49,604 bases of DNA. Origin: Schoenoplectus triqueter (Eukaryota > Streptophyta > Magnoliopsida > Poales > Cyperaceae). Both the position numbers and the translations under genes were made by a program. The stretch is taken from NCBI GenBank assembly GCA_964058805.1, contig CAXKVV010000341.1:1-49604 (forward strand), read 5' to 3'. Of the stretch, positions 23,411 through 35,267 are shown in pieces (positions within the stretch are counted from its first letter, which is position 1; the number at the start of each line of letters is the position of its first letter). Below the pieces are notes generated by a model. It worked only from the letters and a program-made list of their open reading frames with translations, had not been told where the DNA came from and made no database searches.

Positions 23411-23802
23411 GAGTGAGGTTATTGTGTTTTGCAAAGCACAATGATTAGTGTTCTTCAGACTCAAATCTCTAATTTCAAATTAATTATGATTGATCAGAAC
23501 CATTCAATTGAATCTCCATGTATTAGCAAAACAAATTTACATATTTTTAGAATTTCTGTGCTATTTTTTTAGATAAGGAGAAAATAATTTGATATGAAAA
23601 TTCTGATTAATTCAAAAATATTTTTTTTCGTATGAGAAAATAGGAAATAAATTCTAAAAAAATATAAATTTTGATTTGTTAATATATTTTTATATGAAGA
23701 TTATATTGAATTAGTTGGATCAATTATATCTAGTTTAAAATTAAAAATTCGGGTCCGAAGCACTGCCTCCCCTATGTTTCATAAAACACAATAACCTCAC
23801 TC
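23411..23802. mobile_element. Palindromic (fold-back) miniature element
   Basis: A perfect 20-bp inverted repeat, GAGTGAGGTTATTGTGTTTT, sits at 23411-23430 and in reverse complement at 23783-23802. Recognisable homology continues inward along almost the whole arms (for example CTAATTTCAAATTAATTATG versus TTTAATTTTAAACTAGATAT, and ATATTTTTAGAATTTCTGTG versus ATTTTTTTAGAATTTATTTC). The 392-bp element could therefore fold into one long hairpin. No ORF. A TSD is not evident, since the left flank is microsatellite. Superfamily unknown. Its transcript would be a hairpin, a typical small-RNA source. Confidence 0.8.
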
Positions 23803-25149
23803 ATGATATTAGTCATAGTAAGCCTACATTATAAATCATATCCCTAAATTCTAAAATTAAAAATCTAATAATCTAATAACCTGAAGTTTGTAACTATATT
23901 ACTAGCCTTGAACTCCTAAATTATGATTTTGTGAGTGAATCGATATCTTCCAGACACTTATATCCAAATTAATCTTTCGTTATACTTCATTTCATCATAT
24001 CACTTTTCTTCACTTTCTCTCAATTTCAATCTCGGTCAATCTTTTTCCCTTCTTATATTTTTTAGATGACTTAGAATACCACTGCATACGGTCTCAGAAA
24101 ACATTCATTGAATATGAACAAATCATCACATATAATTTTTGACAAACTTTTACTGAATTAGTTCTATTCAAATTTATCGCGTATATCATTATTTATGATT
24201 AAATTTCCAGTTAATGATCATGCCTAATAAAATTTATTTTTAAAGAAACAATAATAAAAGCAGCTAAACACGCTACTCTCTATGCCTGAAAATTCTCTCT
24301 ATGTTAAATGCGGATCTAAAATGAAACTTGGAGTGGTAGAAAAAATAAATAAATTAAAAATATAATATACAATAACAGTATGGAAGTACATTTTCTTTTT
24401 AAGATCTGCAAAAGGACTGCAATACTTCTTTTTTATTTTTTTGAGGAAAAACTGCAACATCTCTCAGTCTCTTTTAATATCCTCCATAGTTTACCAAATT
24501 AGGTTCCCAGCAGTGTGGGGAAGAAAGCACAAATCAAACATTACAATCTACTACAATATATCTACGCCCCAAAATCCCACGGCGAGAATGATTAGTGGAG
24601 ATAAAATGGTCCCAAAAGATAATTGCAACCCTTCCATTGGTTGGAGGGGTTCAATAAGAAGCCTTATCTAGGCTAAAACCTTATCTTTTGATGAAGTGGT
24701 TAGGCGCCACAAATTGCTATTCTCACTAATCCTATGTGGTCCAGAATTCCAGTTGATTTTTCTTTCTTAATATCAGATTTGGATTTTGTTTTGGACTTTC
24801 TCTGCGCTTTTTCTATGTGGTCCATACATGGATGGATTCTACGGTTTCGAGTTCAACAGAACAGCGAATCAAATGTACATATTTGATATTTCTTGGTTCA
24901 TAAGACTATAAACTTTTTTTTCTTTTTTGAGGAATGAGAATGACTGGTCACTCGTTGGTATATTTATTTCACTGCCACGAAAAACGATGATATAATTTCA
25001 TATAGTCCCACTATTTAAATAAGCTCAATTTCTCACCCTCGGAAAAATAATTAAATTACCAAAATTTCTTCAAATTCTCTGTGCATATCTCAGATCCCTA
25101 ATTTATTTTTCTAGGTGAAGCGATTTGTTTCTAGAACTTTGGGTACTAG
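23803..25149. other. Intergenic with two I-box-like motifs
   Basis: Mostly featureless. Around 24660-24690 two CCTTATCT words (reverse complement AGATAAGG, the I-box core of light-responsive promoters) sit about 20 bp apart, with CCATTGGTTGG just upstream. I find no TATA box or coding exon in register, so a promoter is not claimed. The 76-residue frame at 24441-24671 has no recognised domain. Confidence 0.35.
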
Positions 25150-25520
25150 CATTGTTTTAAAATGCGGCCGCATGGTCGCATATGCGGTATATTTATGCCT
25201 ATGCGGTGCGACACCGCATGCATAAGAGTATGCATCGACATATTCAACAATGCGTATTATTTTTTTTAATATTTATCGTGTTAAGCCTATAAAATTAATT
25301 ATATTATATTTTTTAAATAAAATATTCAAAATTATATTAATATCTTATTATATTTTCTTATTTTACATTAAAATTATTCAAAAATAAATGATCGATTTAA
25401 ATATTATAAGAATTTTTTAATACATATTCACATACTGAACCGCATATGCACCCGCATGTCGCATATGCGCTATGCAGTGTTCAACCGCACGCATATTGAA
25501 ATCCGCATTTTAAAACCTTC
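25150..25520. mobile_element. hAT-like element, ATGCGG word family
   Basis: A perfect 8-bp target duplication GGTACTAG (25142-25149 and 25521-25528) brackets termini CATTGTTTTAAAATGCGG and (reverse complement) GAAGGTTTTAAAATGCGG. The subterminal zones consist of GCATATGCGG/ATGCGGTGCG words and their complements (25160-25250 and 25440-25505), with an AT-rich middle. At 371 bp without a frame it is a non-autonomous hAT miniature. The perfect duplication makes the boundaries firm. Confidence 0.85.
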
Positions 25521-25528
25521 GGTACTAG

Positions 25529-26679
25529 AATAATTTTTGCATATTTCATTCTGAAAAACTAAATATTTATTTGAGAAAACTTTTATTTTTTAAACTCAGA
25601 CAAATTCTCTGAACTGAAATTAAAAAATAAATTATTTATCAACAATACTCAATAGATTCTCCACGATAAATTAATAAATTTCATAGATAATTTAATATCT
25701 AACATTGATAAAAAAATTCAAGTAGTAAAAAATAAAATAATTTTTAGTCATGCAATAAAATTTTACGACAACGAGTGGTTAATCCAATAATTTAATACTT
25801 GATGATTTCTTTAAAAAAAATCAATATCCATTGCTTTAATTGAGTACATCAAAATTTTGAATTTCGGACTGAACCCTTGGGACGGAGCTAGACTAAACAG
25901 TTTGGGATTGGAAAAAAAATTAGGACGGCCATAATATTATAGTTACTTTAAAAATAATATATATTTTTATATTTTTTTAGTAGATGTATATTTTGTAGGC
26001 ATATTGCTGAAAATATATTTCAGAGTAGGCATCTTATAAAAAAGAAATTTCAAGCATATTTTAGTAAAAAAAAATAGATAAGCCTGAAAATGCACTGTAA
26101 ATTTTTGAAGGGGGTTGGCTAGCTAGTGGACACCTCTTCCGTTTCGGTACATGACCCCGTCCTATAGAACCCACATACATTTTATCTAGAAAAAAATATA
26201 TGTAAATTTATATTTCTCAGGAGTAATGTAGATTGGATTAATTGTTATAAACCACTTGAGTATGATATTGATACAAAACTTTGTTTATAATAATAATTTT
26301 AAAAAATTGCGATGTGTTTGTAAGCAAGTAATTATTTTTAGGGAGTTGAGACACAAATATTATATTTAATATCATTGTCGATATTAACTTAATTATATAT
26401 GACGAAGGTTTTATGACGTAACTTATTTTATTCAACTAAAATGAATTATTATTTGTATTAGTGGTATTTAAATTGAATAATAGAAATACTATTTAAAATA
26501 AGTTACATCATAAAATAATTAATATAATAGATATTTCATTTAATTTGAATAATAAAATCAGTATTAATAATAACATCGATCGTGATATTTTTCTAAATAT
26601 TTTTTATCAGTATTGTGATCAACCTACTTTTTCTTGAATTCACATCGAATATTCTACCGTAAAGTGCAGTCTGCGCCAT
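25529..26679. other. Intergenic, nothing recognised
   Basis: AT-rich. A short GC-richer patch at 25870-25930 and its echo near 26100-26170 could be an old retroelement remnant, but nothing is diagnostic. Confidence 0.45.
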
Positions 26680-26688
26680 TTATTTAAA

Positions 26689-27074
26689 GAGTGATGATCC
26701 ATTGACAATGGATTATTTTGACAATTTTGTTACTGGATCTTTAAATAAATATAAAAAAAATCTTAAAAATAGAAAAAAGTTTATAGATGTGTTCTTCTAC
26801 TTTTAGATTGATGGTCATTCAAGTTTCATGAAATTTTATTATCATTTGATAGTCCATCAATTACCATCAAATTTTTATGCAATTTACAACGGTTCCAATT
26901 TAACGGTTTTTGATGGACGACCAAATGATAATAAAATTACATGAAATTTTAATGACCGATAATCTAAAAGTACAAGAACACAACTATATATATTTTTTTA
27001 AGAATTTTTTATATTTAGTTAGAGATTCATTGTCAAGGTTGTCAAAATAACCCATTGTCAACTCATCCATTCTC
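26689..27074. mobile_element. Mutator-like fold-back MITE
   Basis: A perfect 9-bp duplication TTATTTAAA (26680-26688 and 27075-27083) flanks an element that is nearly one long inverted repeat. Landmarks shared by the two arms include TTGACAATGGRTTATTTTGACAA, TAAATATAAAAAA, GTGTTCTTSTACTTTTAGAT and TTTTATTATCATTTGRT. The arms are about 185 bp with a small centre near 26880. Nine-base duplications with long inverted arms are the hallmark of MULEs. There is no coding capacity. Confidence 0.85.
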
Positions 27075-27133
27075 TTATTTAAATACGACGATCTTTATTA
27101 TCTTGGGCATTACTCCACATCGTGAAGTAATAC

Positions 27134-27636
27134 CTGGGTTACCCAGATTCGGCCCCTTACCCACGTATCTCGTATCGGATACGTATCCGATACGGGTGCG
27201 GGTGTGATTTGCATGCGATACGCATCCGATACTCCAACTGGCGTATCAGAGTATCCTGACAACTCTTATACGTTTTGATACGCTCCGATTTGTCGCCGAT
27301 ACGTCCATGATATTTTTTTCAAGATATTTTGGTGGATTCGGTGAAGAATACGCCCACAATACTCGTCGATATGTCCCGATATTTTTCTGATACATTCCTA
27401 AGTGAAATTTATATAATGTCCTTTGTGTTTCTATAGCATTTCAGTTATTTATCTATCAATAGAATATAATAATTTCTTTTCAACTTTATTTATTATATAA
27501 TTTATTTATATTTGTATATAATAATTTATTATATATAGCCGCACCCGTATATGATATTTTTAAAAATTTTTATATCGCTGCACCCGCACTATATCAGATA
27601 CGATACTCGCACCCACCCATACAACATACAACATAG
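27134..27636 (+). mobile_element. hAT-like element, GTATCSGATAC family, copy 1
   Basis: Bracketed by a perfect 8-bp duplication AGTAATAC (27126-27133 and 27637-27644). The left end CTGGGTTACCCAGATTC corresponds to CAGTGTTGCCCAAATTC in the copy at 48132-48648; the right end, in reverse complement CTATGTTGTATG, corresponds to CTACGTTGCACG there. Words such as GTATCCGATACG, CGCATCCGATAC and CACCCGTAT dominate the outer parts, around an AT-rich middle. It has no frame. It sits about 50 bp after the MULE-like element. Only the second copy made the boundaries recognisable. Confidence 0.8.
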
Positions 27637-27644
27637 AGTAATAC

Positions 27645-30528
27645 ACAAGTTAACTGACTCCTTTTTTTCTTACGGTAATGAAATAGAGCAAATAGTGAAA
27701 AGGTTAGTATATAGTACAATAGACTTTCTGATACGAAGATGCTGCCAAACATATAGTGATTCTAGTGGTGGAGCCCACTCTTTTTGGAAGGAACTTATTT
27801 TTATCATTTCAAATTTTGTGTGGGCAAAATATATAAGAGTATAATCGTACGTGGCATGCATGTTGTTGCATCGTTACATGACATTATGTACTCCCATCAG
27901 CTGCAAAATTGCACAAAAAATCAAGTCATGTAGAGGATTAACACTCTTCTTAAATTACCTAATTAAGGTGCCTGCAGGAATTTTAAATGTAAGAAATAAT
28001 TTGTTAGTACTTGAAATTTTTTTAGAGGCATTGTACTTTAATTTTCCTTTTTAATTAAACTATAAGAAATATATTTTCTTTAAGCAAAAAAACGGGACTT
28101 CTCTTAAATATTCACCCAGGTCCACTGCCAACGACTATAAACTAATTAAAAAGAATGAGAATATTAAACATAGTATATACTCATGTTGAAATCAAATAAA
28201 AAACAAAAAGCATAGTGCACCTTGAAATGCTAAGTTGAGGTCGACTAATCCTTCTTATATTTGGACCGTCATGTCTGAAACGGGCAGACCTGATGATGAC
28301 ATCACAAAATCAATTATTGGTGTATTAAACTGGACAATTCAAATAGAAGAACAAAAATATTGGTTAATTAGTATCTTTTGTGTTGCATATTTTTTTGAAA
28401 TTATAAAAATTTATATTTTTATGTGAAAAATAAGAAAATAAAAATGAAGATAATTTAGTAATTAATATAAATTTCTATTATGAATACATAATTAATGTAA
28501 AATAAATGTAGAATTGAGAGGAAAGTTGACATTTAGAAATTAAGGAAAGTTAAAATTCATAATTGATGGCAATCTAAGAAAAAAAAATAAAGTATAGCAA
28601 TTATACTCTTAAATTATGCAGCATTTTATGTAACAATCAAAATTGAGAGAGAATAATAAATTCAACACAAATGGTCATAGAGATAATAACATTATTTGAC
28701 GAACAATTCAATCCGATGCTTGATATTAGTTTCAGAAATTCAACAAAAATTTAGACCGTTACAGAATCAGAACACTTACGTGTTTAACAAAAGGAGTAGA
28801 AATTTGAGATCATAGTGGCCGCTAATACCTATCAATAAGAGAAATGGGAATTCTTAGCATTAATTTTCTGAATGTGTATTAATAGCAGCTGACAGGTGTA
28901 ACGTATTTTTCTCGGATGCTTTAACTAATAGTACATGGTTCATGCCGTGTGATGAGTCGCCAAATACCAAGGAGACAAATTTGTAATTGTGTGTGATGTA
29001 TGTTTTTTTTTTCAAATATGTTCTTACTTATGTCATGAAGGATGATAATAAACAATGATGAAGTGCAACATAGTTGAAAATTATTGTTATTCACTACATA
29101 ATAAACTAAGTCAATCACAATTATAATTTCTAGTACGAAGAAAAATATTATCGGCGCAGCATGACAGAAAAAGCAATGTCAGCTGGTTACTTCTCATAAT
29201 TTGTGGAGATCTTGCAACAAAAATTAGGATAATTATCATTGGAAGATTTTTAAAAAATAAAATTTTGAAAATATTCTGAGTCGTATCTGAAATGTAGTGT
29301 AAATTTGGAACAAAATAAATATGAGAAAATAATCAGTTCAATCTATTGTCTAAAATATCATGAAAAATATAATCTATATTATTATATAAAGTAGCTAAGA
29401 AATGAATAGTCCATTTTTTATCATTTTCTTCAAATTTTTTATATGTCAAAATACTCATCATCTAATGATTTATTTTAATTTTGACTAATCAGACGAACAT
29501 GATAGCATTTCTTTGCCATATAGAAGGAAAGAAATTAAAAGTTGAAAGAAATCATGCGAGATTGTATCTGATATAACATCTATAATTGATCTTATATTTA
29601 TTGATTTTTTTCATATTAGAATGACGTATATATTATTATGTGATATTTTAAATATCTAAATAAAAAAATTTACTGCAATAGGCGGTACACGGCTAGTATA
29701 CTAAATATCCCTAAAAAAAGTCGTGGAAGATCACATGGCAATCTTACCTCTAAATTATAGCTAGCTAAAATGTAAATCCTTTTTGTGGGACCAAATAATT
29801 AATTCATATTCTAATACAAAAATACATATTATGCAACGATTTGTGGAGCCGTGCACTTTTGGTGATGTATGAAATTTTGATTGTTTGGAAGAAAATTTTT
29901 GGGAACATATTTTGAAAAACATATTTTTGATTGCTTTTCAATATCTCTGTATTAATCAAGAATCATTAATCATTGGTACAAAGGCATCCCAAATCAGTAT
30001 GACATTTCTTTTAACAAAAAGAGGAGTATATCAATGAACTATATATATTACATTAAGTTGAAACGAACATGTCAAAAAAATTCTAAAAGGTATTTCCTAA
30101 ATTCTAAAATGAGTTGATTTTATTCATTAATTGACGCTGATTAAAAAGAATATTTTTTGCCTTTTTGATTTAAAAAGTTAAAAAGTTAGGGTAGGTTATT
30201 TTGTTACAAAAAATTGCTAAGCCATATACATACCACACGGTGTTCAATATATAATGAGTAGGTACCATAGAAAACTGAGATATTCATAACAAACAAAGCT
30301 ACAAGGTACCAACAAGAAGTTTCCGCTAAAAGGAAAAAAATAAATTGAGAAATGCCAGTGCATGAAGGCAAGATAGATGAATAGGAGGCTAGCGTTACAT
30401 CTTGGGACTTGGTGCCAAACTGCAACCAGATAAACGCCAAATCCTTAATAAATAAGTGGAGATAAAAATACAAAAACTAAACAAAATAGCCATGTAATTA
30501 CACGTCAGACGAAACAATATAGTACATT
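27645..30528. other. Intergenic, nothing recognised
   Basis: AT-rich sequence. The short frames (for example 27551-27844 plus, which begins inside the hAT element, and 28235-28426 plus) show no domain. No delimited element was found. Confidence 0.45.
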
Positions 30529-30792
30529 TCAATATTTCATTGCTGTAATAAGGAAGAACCGAGTCCTCCCAAAGCGTTCATTGATCAGCTGTGCTTCTGA
30601 GGAGTTCCTCAGCTGGTCACATGCCTTTTGCAGAGGACCCATACCAGTACCATGCAATGATGCAATGCAATTTCTCACCTCTCTCTCCTCCCTCACACTG
30701 ACACGCGCTCTCCCTGTGGACTCGGGTACCAGTTCTTTGTTACATGCATACACGGCCCTTGTTTGTGAAATGGCCCATGTCATGTGAGGCAA
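30529..30792 (-). other. GC-richer unique patch with an 87-codon frame, unrecognised
   Basis: An ATG-initiated frame on the minus strand, of mixed amino-acid composition (charged, not low complexity, for example SVREEREVRNCIASLHGTGM), runs to a stop at 30529. An overlapping plus-strand frame (30581-30787) is equally long. I recognise no family. The patch stands out because its GC content is above that of its neighbours and it is not a visible repeat. It could be a terminal exon, a non-coding transcript or promoter sequence. Confidence 0.2.
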
Positions 30793-30803
30793 AAGTTCTA
30801 CCT

Positions 30804-30862
30804 GGCCTGGTCAATTTGACCTGGCCAGAAATTGGTCGTTGCTTCTTGAGTCTTGACTCAAG
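30804..30862. promoter_or_regulatory. Paired palindromes with W-box cores
   Basis: GGCCTGGTCAATTTGACCTGGCC (23 bp split as GGCCTGGTCAA / TTTGACCTGGCC) at 30804-30826 is a near-perfect palindrome, and CTTGAGTCTTGACTCAAG at 30845-30862 is a palindrome with 8-bp arms. Together they contain three TTGAC(C/T) W-box cores in both orientations within 60 bp. W-boxes are WRKY-factor sites in plants. The cluster lies just upstream of the minus-strand frame starting at 30792. The regulatory role is inference. Confidence 0.35.
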
Positions 30863-31117
30863 AATTTCAGGCAAACCAGGTGTACGGTAAACAATCAATC
30901 AATCAATCCATCAGTTTCGTGCTGGGACTTGGGAGTTCATATAATCATATTATATTATTTCTGTACTGTCTGGAATGTTATCTGATAGCTTCTCTTTACA
31001 AATTTGCAAATCACACTTTCTATGATTCTATCGTTAATGTCCCATTAAAAAGAGCTCTGAATTTGTATTGTATATCCTCTTTATGCGCTTGAAGGCGTCT
31101 GTATTGACAACAGCATT

Positions 31118-31260
31118 AAAATGAATACCTTCCAATACAAACTATTGACAACAGGGTTGAAATGATTTTAGCCGCGATTCAAATTCAGATAATAATAAAA
31201 ACTATTCAATTCATATTTGTATCGAAAAGTATCCGTATTTGTATTGGAAGGTATTCATTT
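31118..31260. repeat. 23-bp perfect inverted repeat
   Basis: AATGAATACCTTCCAATACA with one to two further bases on each side (31119-31141) is repeated as exact reverse complement at 31238-31260. The left arm is embedded in a direct repeat, TATTGACAACAG, at about 31102 and 31143. The region between and beyond (31180-31340) is rich in TATTTGTATC/GATATTTG words like those near 36850-37010. It is probably part of an old word-biased DNA element whose ends are lost. Confidence 0.65.
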
Positions 31261-33104
31261 CAAAAATTAAATGGATAAGAGTATGATTTGATATATCCAA
31301 AAGTATTTATATTTGATATTATTTGATTTTATCTGAATTCATAGAAAAAATCTCATTATATTTTTTTGTTGAATTTTTGATATAGATTATCAATTTAATT
31401 TGTCTCAAGTATAATATTTTTTATTAGTTGACGCATTGATCTGCTAATATGATGATAATTAGTATTTAACTTTTGTAATAAATATTTAATTTTTATATCT
31501 AATGATGGCATCGTGGGGCAATATAGTTATTAAATACTCATTACACTGTCCTTGCTTTAAGCGTACGACTCAAAGAATATAGCTGAGTATTGAATCCATA
31601 GGAAAATGTTTTTGGATGGGTTTTGTGGGTTTTGTAAGAAAATAATAATAACAAAGAAATAATAAAGGGTTTAAACAACAATTAAAATAAACATTCCAAG
31701 GATTTCATATAACTTTTCTATCTTTTCCTGACTTATACGGTATGCATACAGTTTTGATAAATTCCAGAGTGGCCAACAAAGTTGTTTTTCTGGTATGTAA
31801 AGACTTGGGTCTAGTTTCTTTAATATCTAACATACACCAACTTGTCACGCAAAGATGCTTGACTGTTCCATTTGCTCTTTCTAAACCACTAAAAATATTT
31901 TGATCGTACTTTCGTGTCTAGATCAAATCCTATAAGTTTTTTAATGTTGGATTTCTAAGGCATGTTTAATTTCTCAATCAAAGTGAAACTTTTTACCTTT
32001 CGGCTATTGCTTAGTTAACATATCATTTCTAACCTATCTTACACTCTGATCAAAATGGATTTTTATAAAATTTGATAAAATTCATTGAAGTTGATTTCAA
32101 TAGAGTTGCTATGAAATTGAATTTGTTAGATTTTTATTGTATAGTCGTGATCCTCTAATGAACTCTAAACATAAAATTTATTATCTTGATTCATGTTGTC
32201 GGTCTTTCAGAGAGACACAACTCCGTTGATCACCAGACTCCTTTAGCCTTCCAGCGATCTTCCTCTAATCCGATGGAGTGATTGAGAAGACCGGCGCTGA
32301 CAGTTTTTTCTCTTCTGAAACTCTGTTAAGAGAGAGATATGGATCTGTATTGGGAAACGAAATGGTGGCAGAAATTGAGGAAATGAGAGTAGTTTTAAAA
32401 CCAACAGTATCCCTATATATATATGGATAATATAACTGAGTGCAGTTATATCTTAACGGATTCATATCGGATCCAGATTCTCTCTTAACGGGTTCGCTAA
32501 TCAGAAATCTGTCTATAGTTGTGTTCTCCAGGGACCAATAACATAATTATATTATTATCAGACTTTATATAATTCAGATCATCACTAAATCATAAAATCA
32601 TTAATACACATTCTACACATTAAAGGGTCAACTTCTCATGACATATAATAAAACCCGATACAGAATTTGATAACTTCATTACAGATATATAATTTGACAG
32701 TCCATTATATAATATATATATATATATATATTACATATAAGCCCATACATGTTGAAATTATTAATAATTAATTCCAACAAATGATCAAAATGAAAAATGA
32801 GTTGAGAAGAATCAAATCTTAATAAATTTGTAAAAATCCTATTATTTTCCTCTATTTACTACTCTATCTACCACTGATCAAGGATTTGAATATTCTTTGA
32901 GCTATTACAAAGTCAGAAGAAAACTGAGAAAAAAGGGGGAAATGAGTACAAAAATAAATTTATCGGAAGAAAATAATGAAGATTTTGGTGTCGCGCCAGT
33001 AGATGAAGAAGCAATGACCAAAGCTAGGGGGAAAATAAGGTTAGTCTCATCTACTCACTCCCGTCCGTACGAATCACGTCAAATACCATCAATTTTGGAA
33101 GGAA
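31261..33104. other. Intergenic; one weak exon-like stretch
   Basis: Mostly AT-rich. At 32897-33055 a plus-strand frame of ordinary, charged composition (for example EENNEDFGVAPVDEEAMTKA) is followed near 33041 by AAATAAGGTTAGTC, which could be a splice donor. It runs into the ATT element and matches nothing I know, so it is at most a gene scrap. A (TA)n microsatellite lies at 32711-32731. Confidence 0.3.
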
Positions 33105-34206
33105 GGAGTGTTTCGCGCTTAATAGTAAAAAATTGGAATAGAATAGCTATTTCGACGAATTAATTTGTCAAACGAATTTTAAATTAAGTAGAAGAGTGCA
33201 GAATAGTGCTAATCCGGTATACCAATTTAGATGGAATACCGAATTAGTTCTCGTCGGAATAACAATTACTGTTTGATTATATTATATTATATTATTATAT
33301 TATGATTAAGATTTAGTATTATTATATTATTATATTATATTAATGATTATAATTTATTATTATATTAATATTATGATTATTATTTATTATTATTATTAAA
33401 TTATTATTATCATTATTGTTATTATATTATCGTTACCATTAGTATTATTATATTATTTATTATTATTATAAATATAATTTTAATATGATATTATTATATT
33501 ATAAATATAAATATAATTATATTATTATTATATTATTATGATCAAGATTATTTATTATTATATTATTATATTATGATGATTATGATTATGATTATGATTA
33601 TTAATACTTATTATTATTTTATTATGTTGTATTATATTATTATATGTTGATTATAATGATGATTAATTTATTATTATATTATTATATATATAATTATTTT
33701 TAATTATTTTTATGATTATGATTATATTTTTATTATTATATTATTATTATTATGATTATATTATTATGATTATGACTATAATTATTATTATTATCATGAT
33801 TATGATTATGATTATTATATTATGATTATATTATTAAAATTATAATTACTTATTATTATTATATTATTATAATTATGATTGTAATTATAATTTTTTATTA
33901 TTATATTACTATATTATGATTATGTTTATATTTTTGTTGTATTACTGTTATAATATATTATTTATTATGATTATTTTGTCTACTTTATTATTATTATTAT
34001 CTTACTATTATGATTATTATTTTATTATTATCATTATTATGATCATCATCATGATTAGTATCATAATTATTCATATTTTAACTATTCTGAGTAACAACTG
34101 TCAAATAATATTTTCGTTCTTCCGAATAGTTAAGAATATCATTTTTCTACCACTTTTCCAAAAAAAATATTATTCTATCACTCTTTCAAAATTACCACTC
34201 TTCCAA
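33105..34206 (+). mobile_element. ATT-core element, copy 3 (single-module, worn ends)
   Basis: Same family and orientation as copy 1. The left end is degenerate (GGAGTGTTTCGCGC against GGTTTGTTTGGCAC), and subterminal blocks such as GAATAGTGCTAATCCGGTAT are clear. The core has one module where copies 1 and 2 have two, so it is about 340 bp shorter. The right end stops after CCACTCTTCCAA, without the TTTGCCAAAC terminus, and unrelated sequence follows. Confidence 0.7.
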
Positions 34207-35246
34207 CCATGTGTGATTTCATCTCCTTCAAACCGCGTCGATTGAAATCAACTCTGGCATATTCTCTCATTATGATCACGAGACCATCGAGAATTCCATT
34301 TTTATTCTCGTTTCACCTGGTGAGAAATCATTTTGATTAGGGGGTTAGTAGTTCAATCAATTGACACAAATATATTTTGCCCAAAAGAGACAAACACTAG
34401 ATATGCCACTTACCTTTGAGTTATCCAAATTATTATATACAAAAAATCAAATATATAAATAATACATACACACAAAATCACTGATAAATGAGGATGAAAA
34501 TGTCAAGTCATAATAGAAACTAAGTATAGAGCAATTATAACTCTAGAAACTAAAGGATCTAACGGCGCATGACTAAATATGAACAAGCAAATAAAGATAG
34601 TTTTGAGAACATTGTAACAACGATGCAAAACAACAAACAATCAATAGGAAATCGTGATAGCACCCAATTCCTGCTGATGTGCTAGCTTGTTGTTCGAATC
34701 CTTGACTTCATTCTTCGTCGTTTGGCCTCGATTTTCCTTGAAAACTCACCAAACACGTCCTAAGAAGGGCCTAGTCTGTCCTTAGTCTCCTCTGGACTTA
34801 GAACAGTTAGAGATGACGAGAAAGACGGCTAGGGCTTGCTCAAATAGCCAAGAGGCGCCGGAGAAGGTAGCTGTTGATTCTCAATCAGTTGTCAGATTTG
34901 CTCATGCGCGATTTGGATAAAGGGAGGTGTGCAGTCCGCATGCTTGGTTGCAGTGCCCATATTGCTTCGTTTTATACCCCGAGTGTGTCCAAGTGCTTCA
35001 AAAACTTCAAAAACCTAAAAGCAAAGTTAAAACACAACAGTACCACTAATTAGGAGCAAAACCTAATTTGATAAAGTAAAATACAGATGAAAATGATCAG
35101 TTTTAGTAATCAAACCCTATCAAAATATAGGTACAATTCAGGTACATGAAAAGACTATAAAAAATAGCATGCGATTATTCTTCAATTATAAATATAATAT
35201 GTTTATTTAATATTCAAAATATATTTGTATTCTTATTTGCATCCAT
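34207..35246. other. Intergenic, partly GC-richer
   Basis: 34640-35030 is less AT-rich and not obviously repetitive but contains no credible frame. From 35190 the sequence joins the TATCC-word region that continues on the far side of the CACTA element. Confidence 0.45.
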
Positions 35247-35267
35247 CACTACCACAAAAAAATATTT

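Noticed and set aside
23168..23464. Leucine-run protein of 98 residues
   Set aside because: The leucine run is the (AAT)n microsatellite read on the minus strand and ends in the palindromic element.
24655..24690. Light-responsive promoter (two CCTTATCT I-box cores)
   Set aside because: The motif is short, no TATA box or coding exon follows in either direction, and no G-box partner is seen.
34660..34720. Possible tRNA B-box (TTGTTCGAATCCTTGA)
   Set aside because: No matching A-box, acceptor stem or cloverleaf could be drawn around it.
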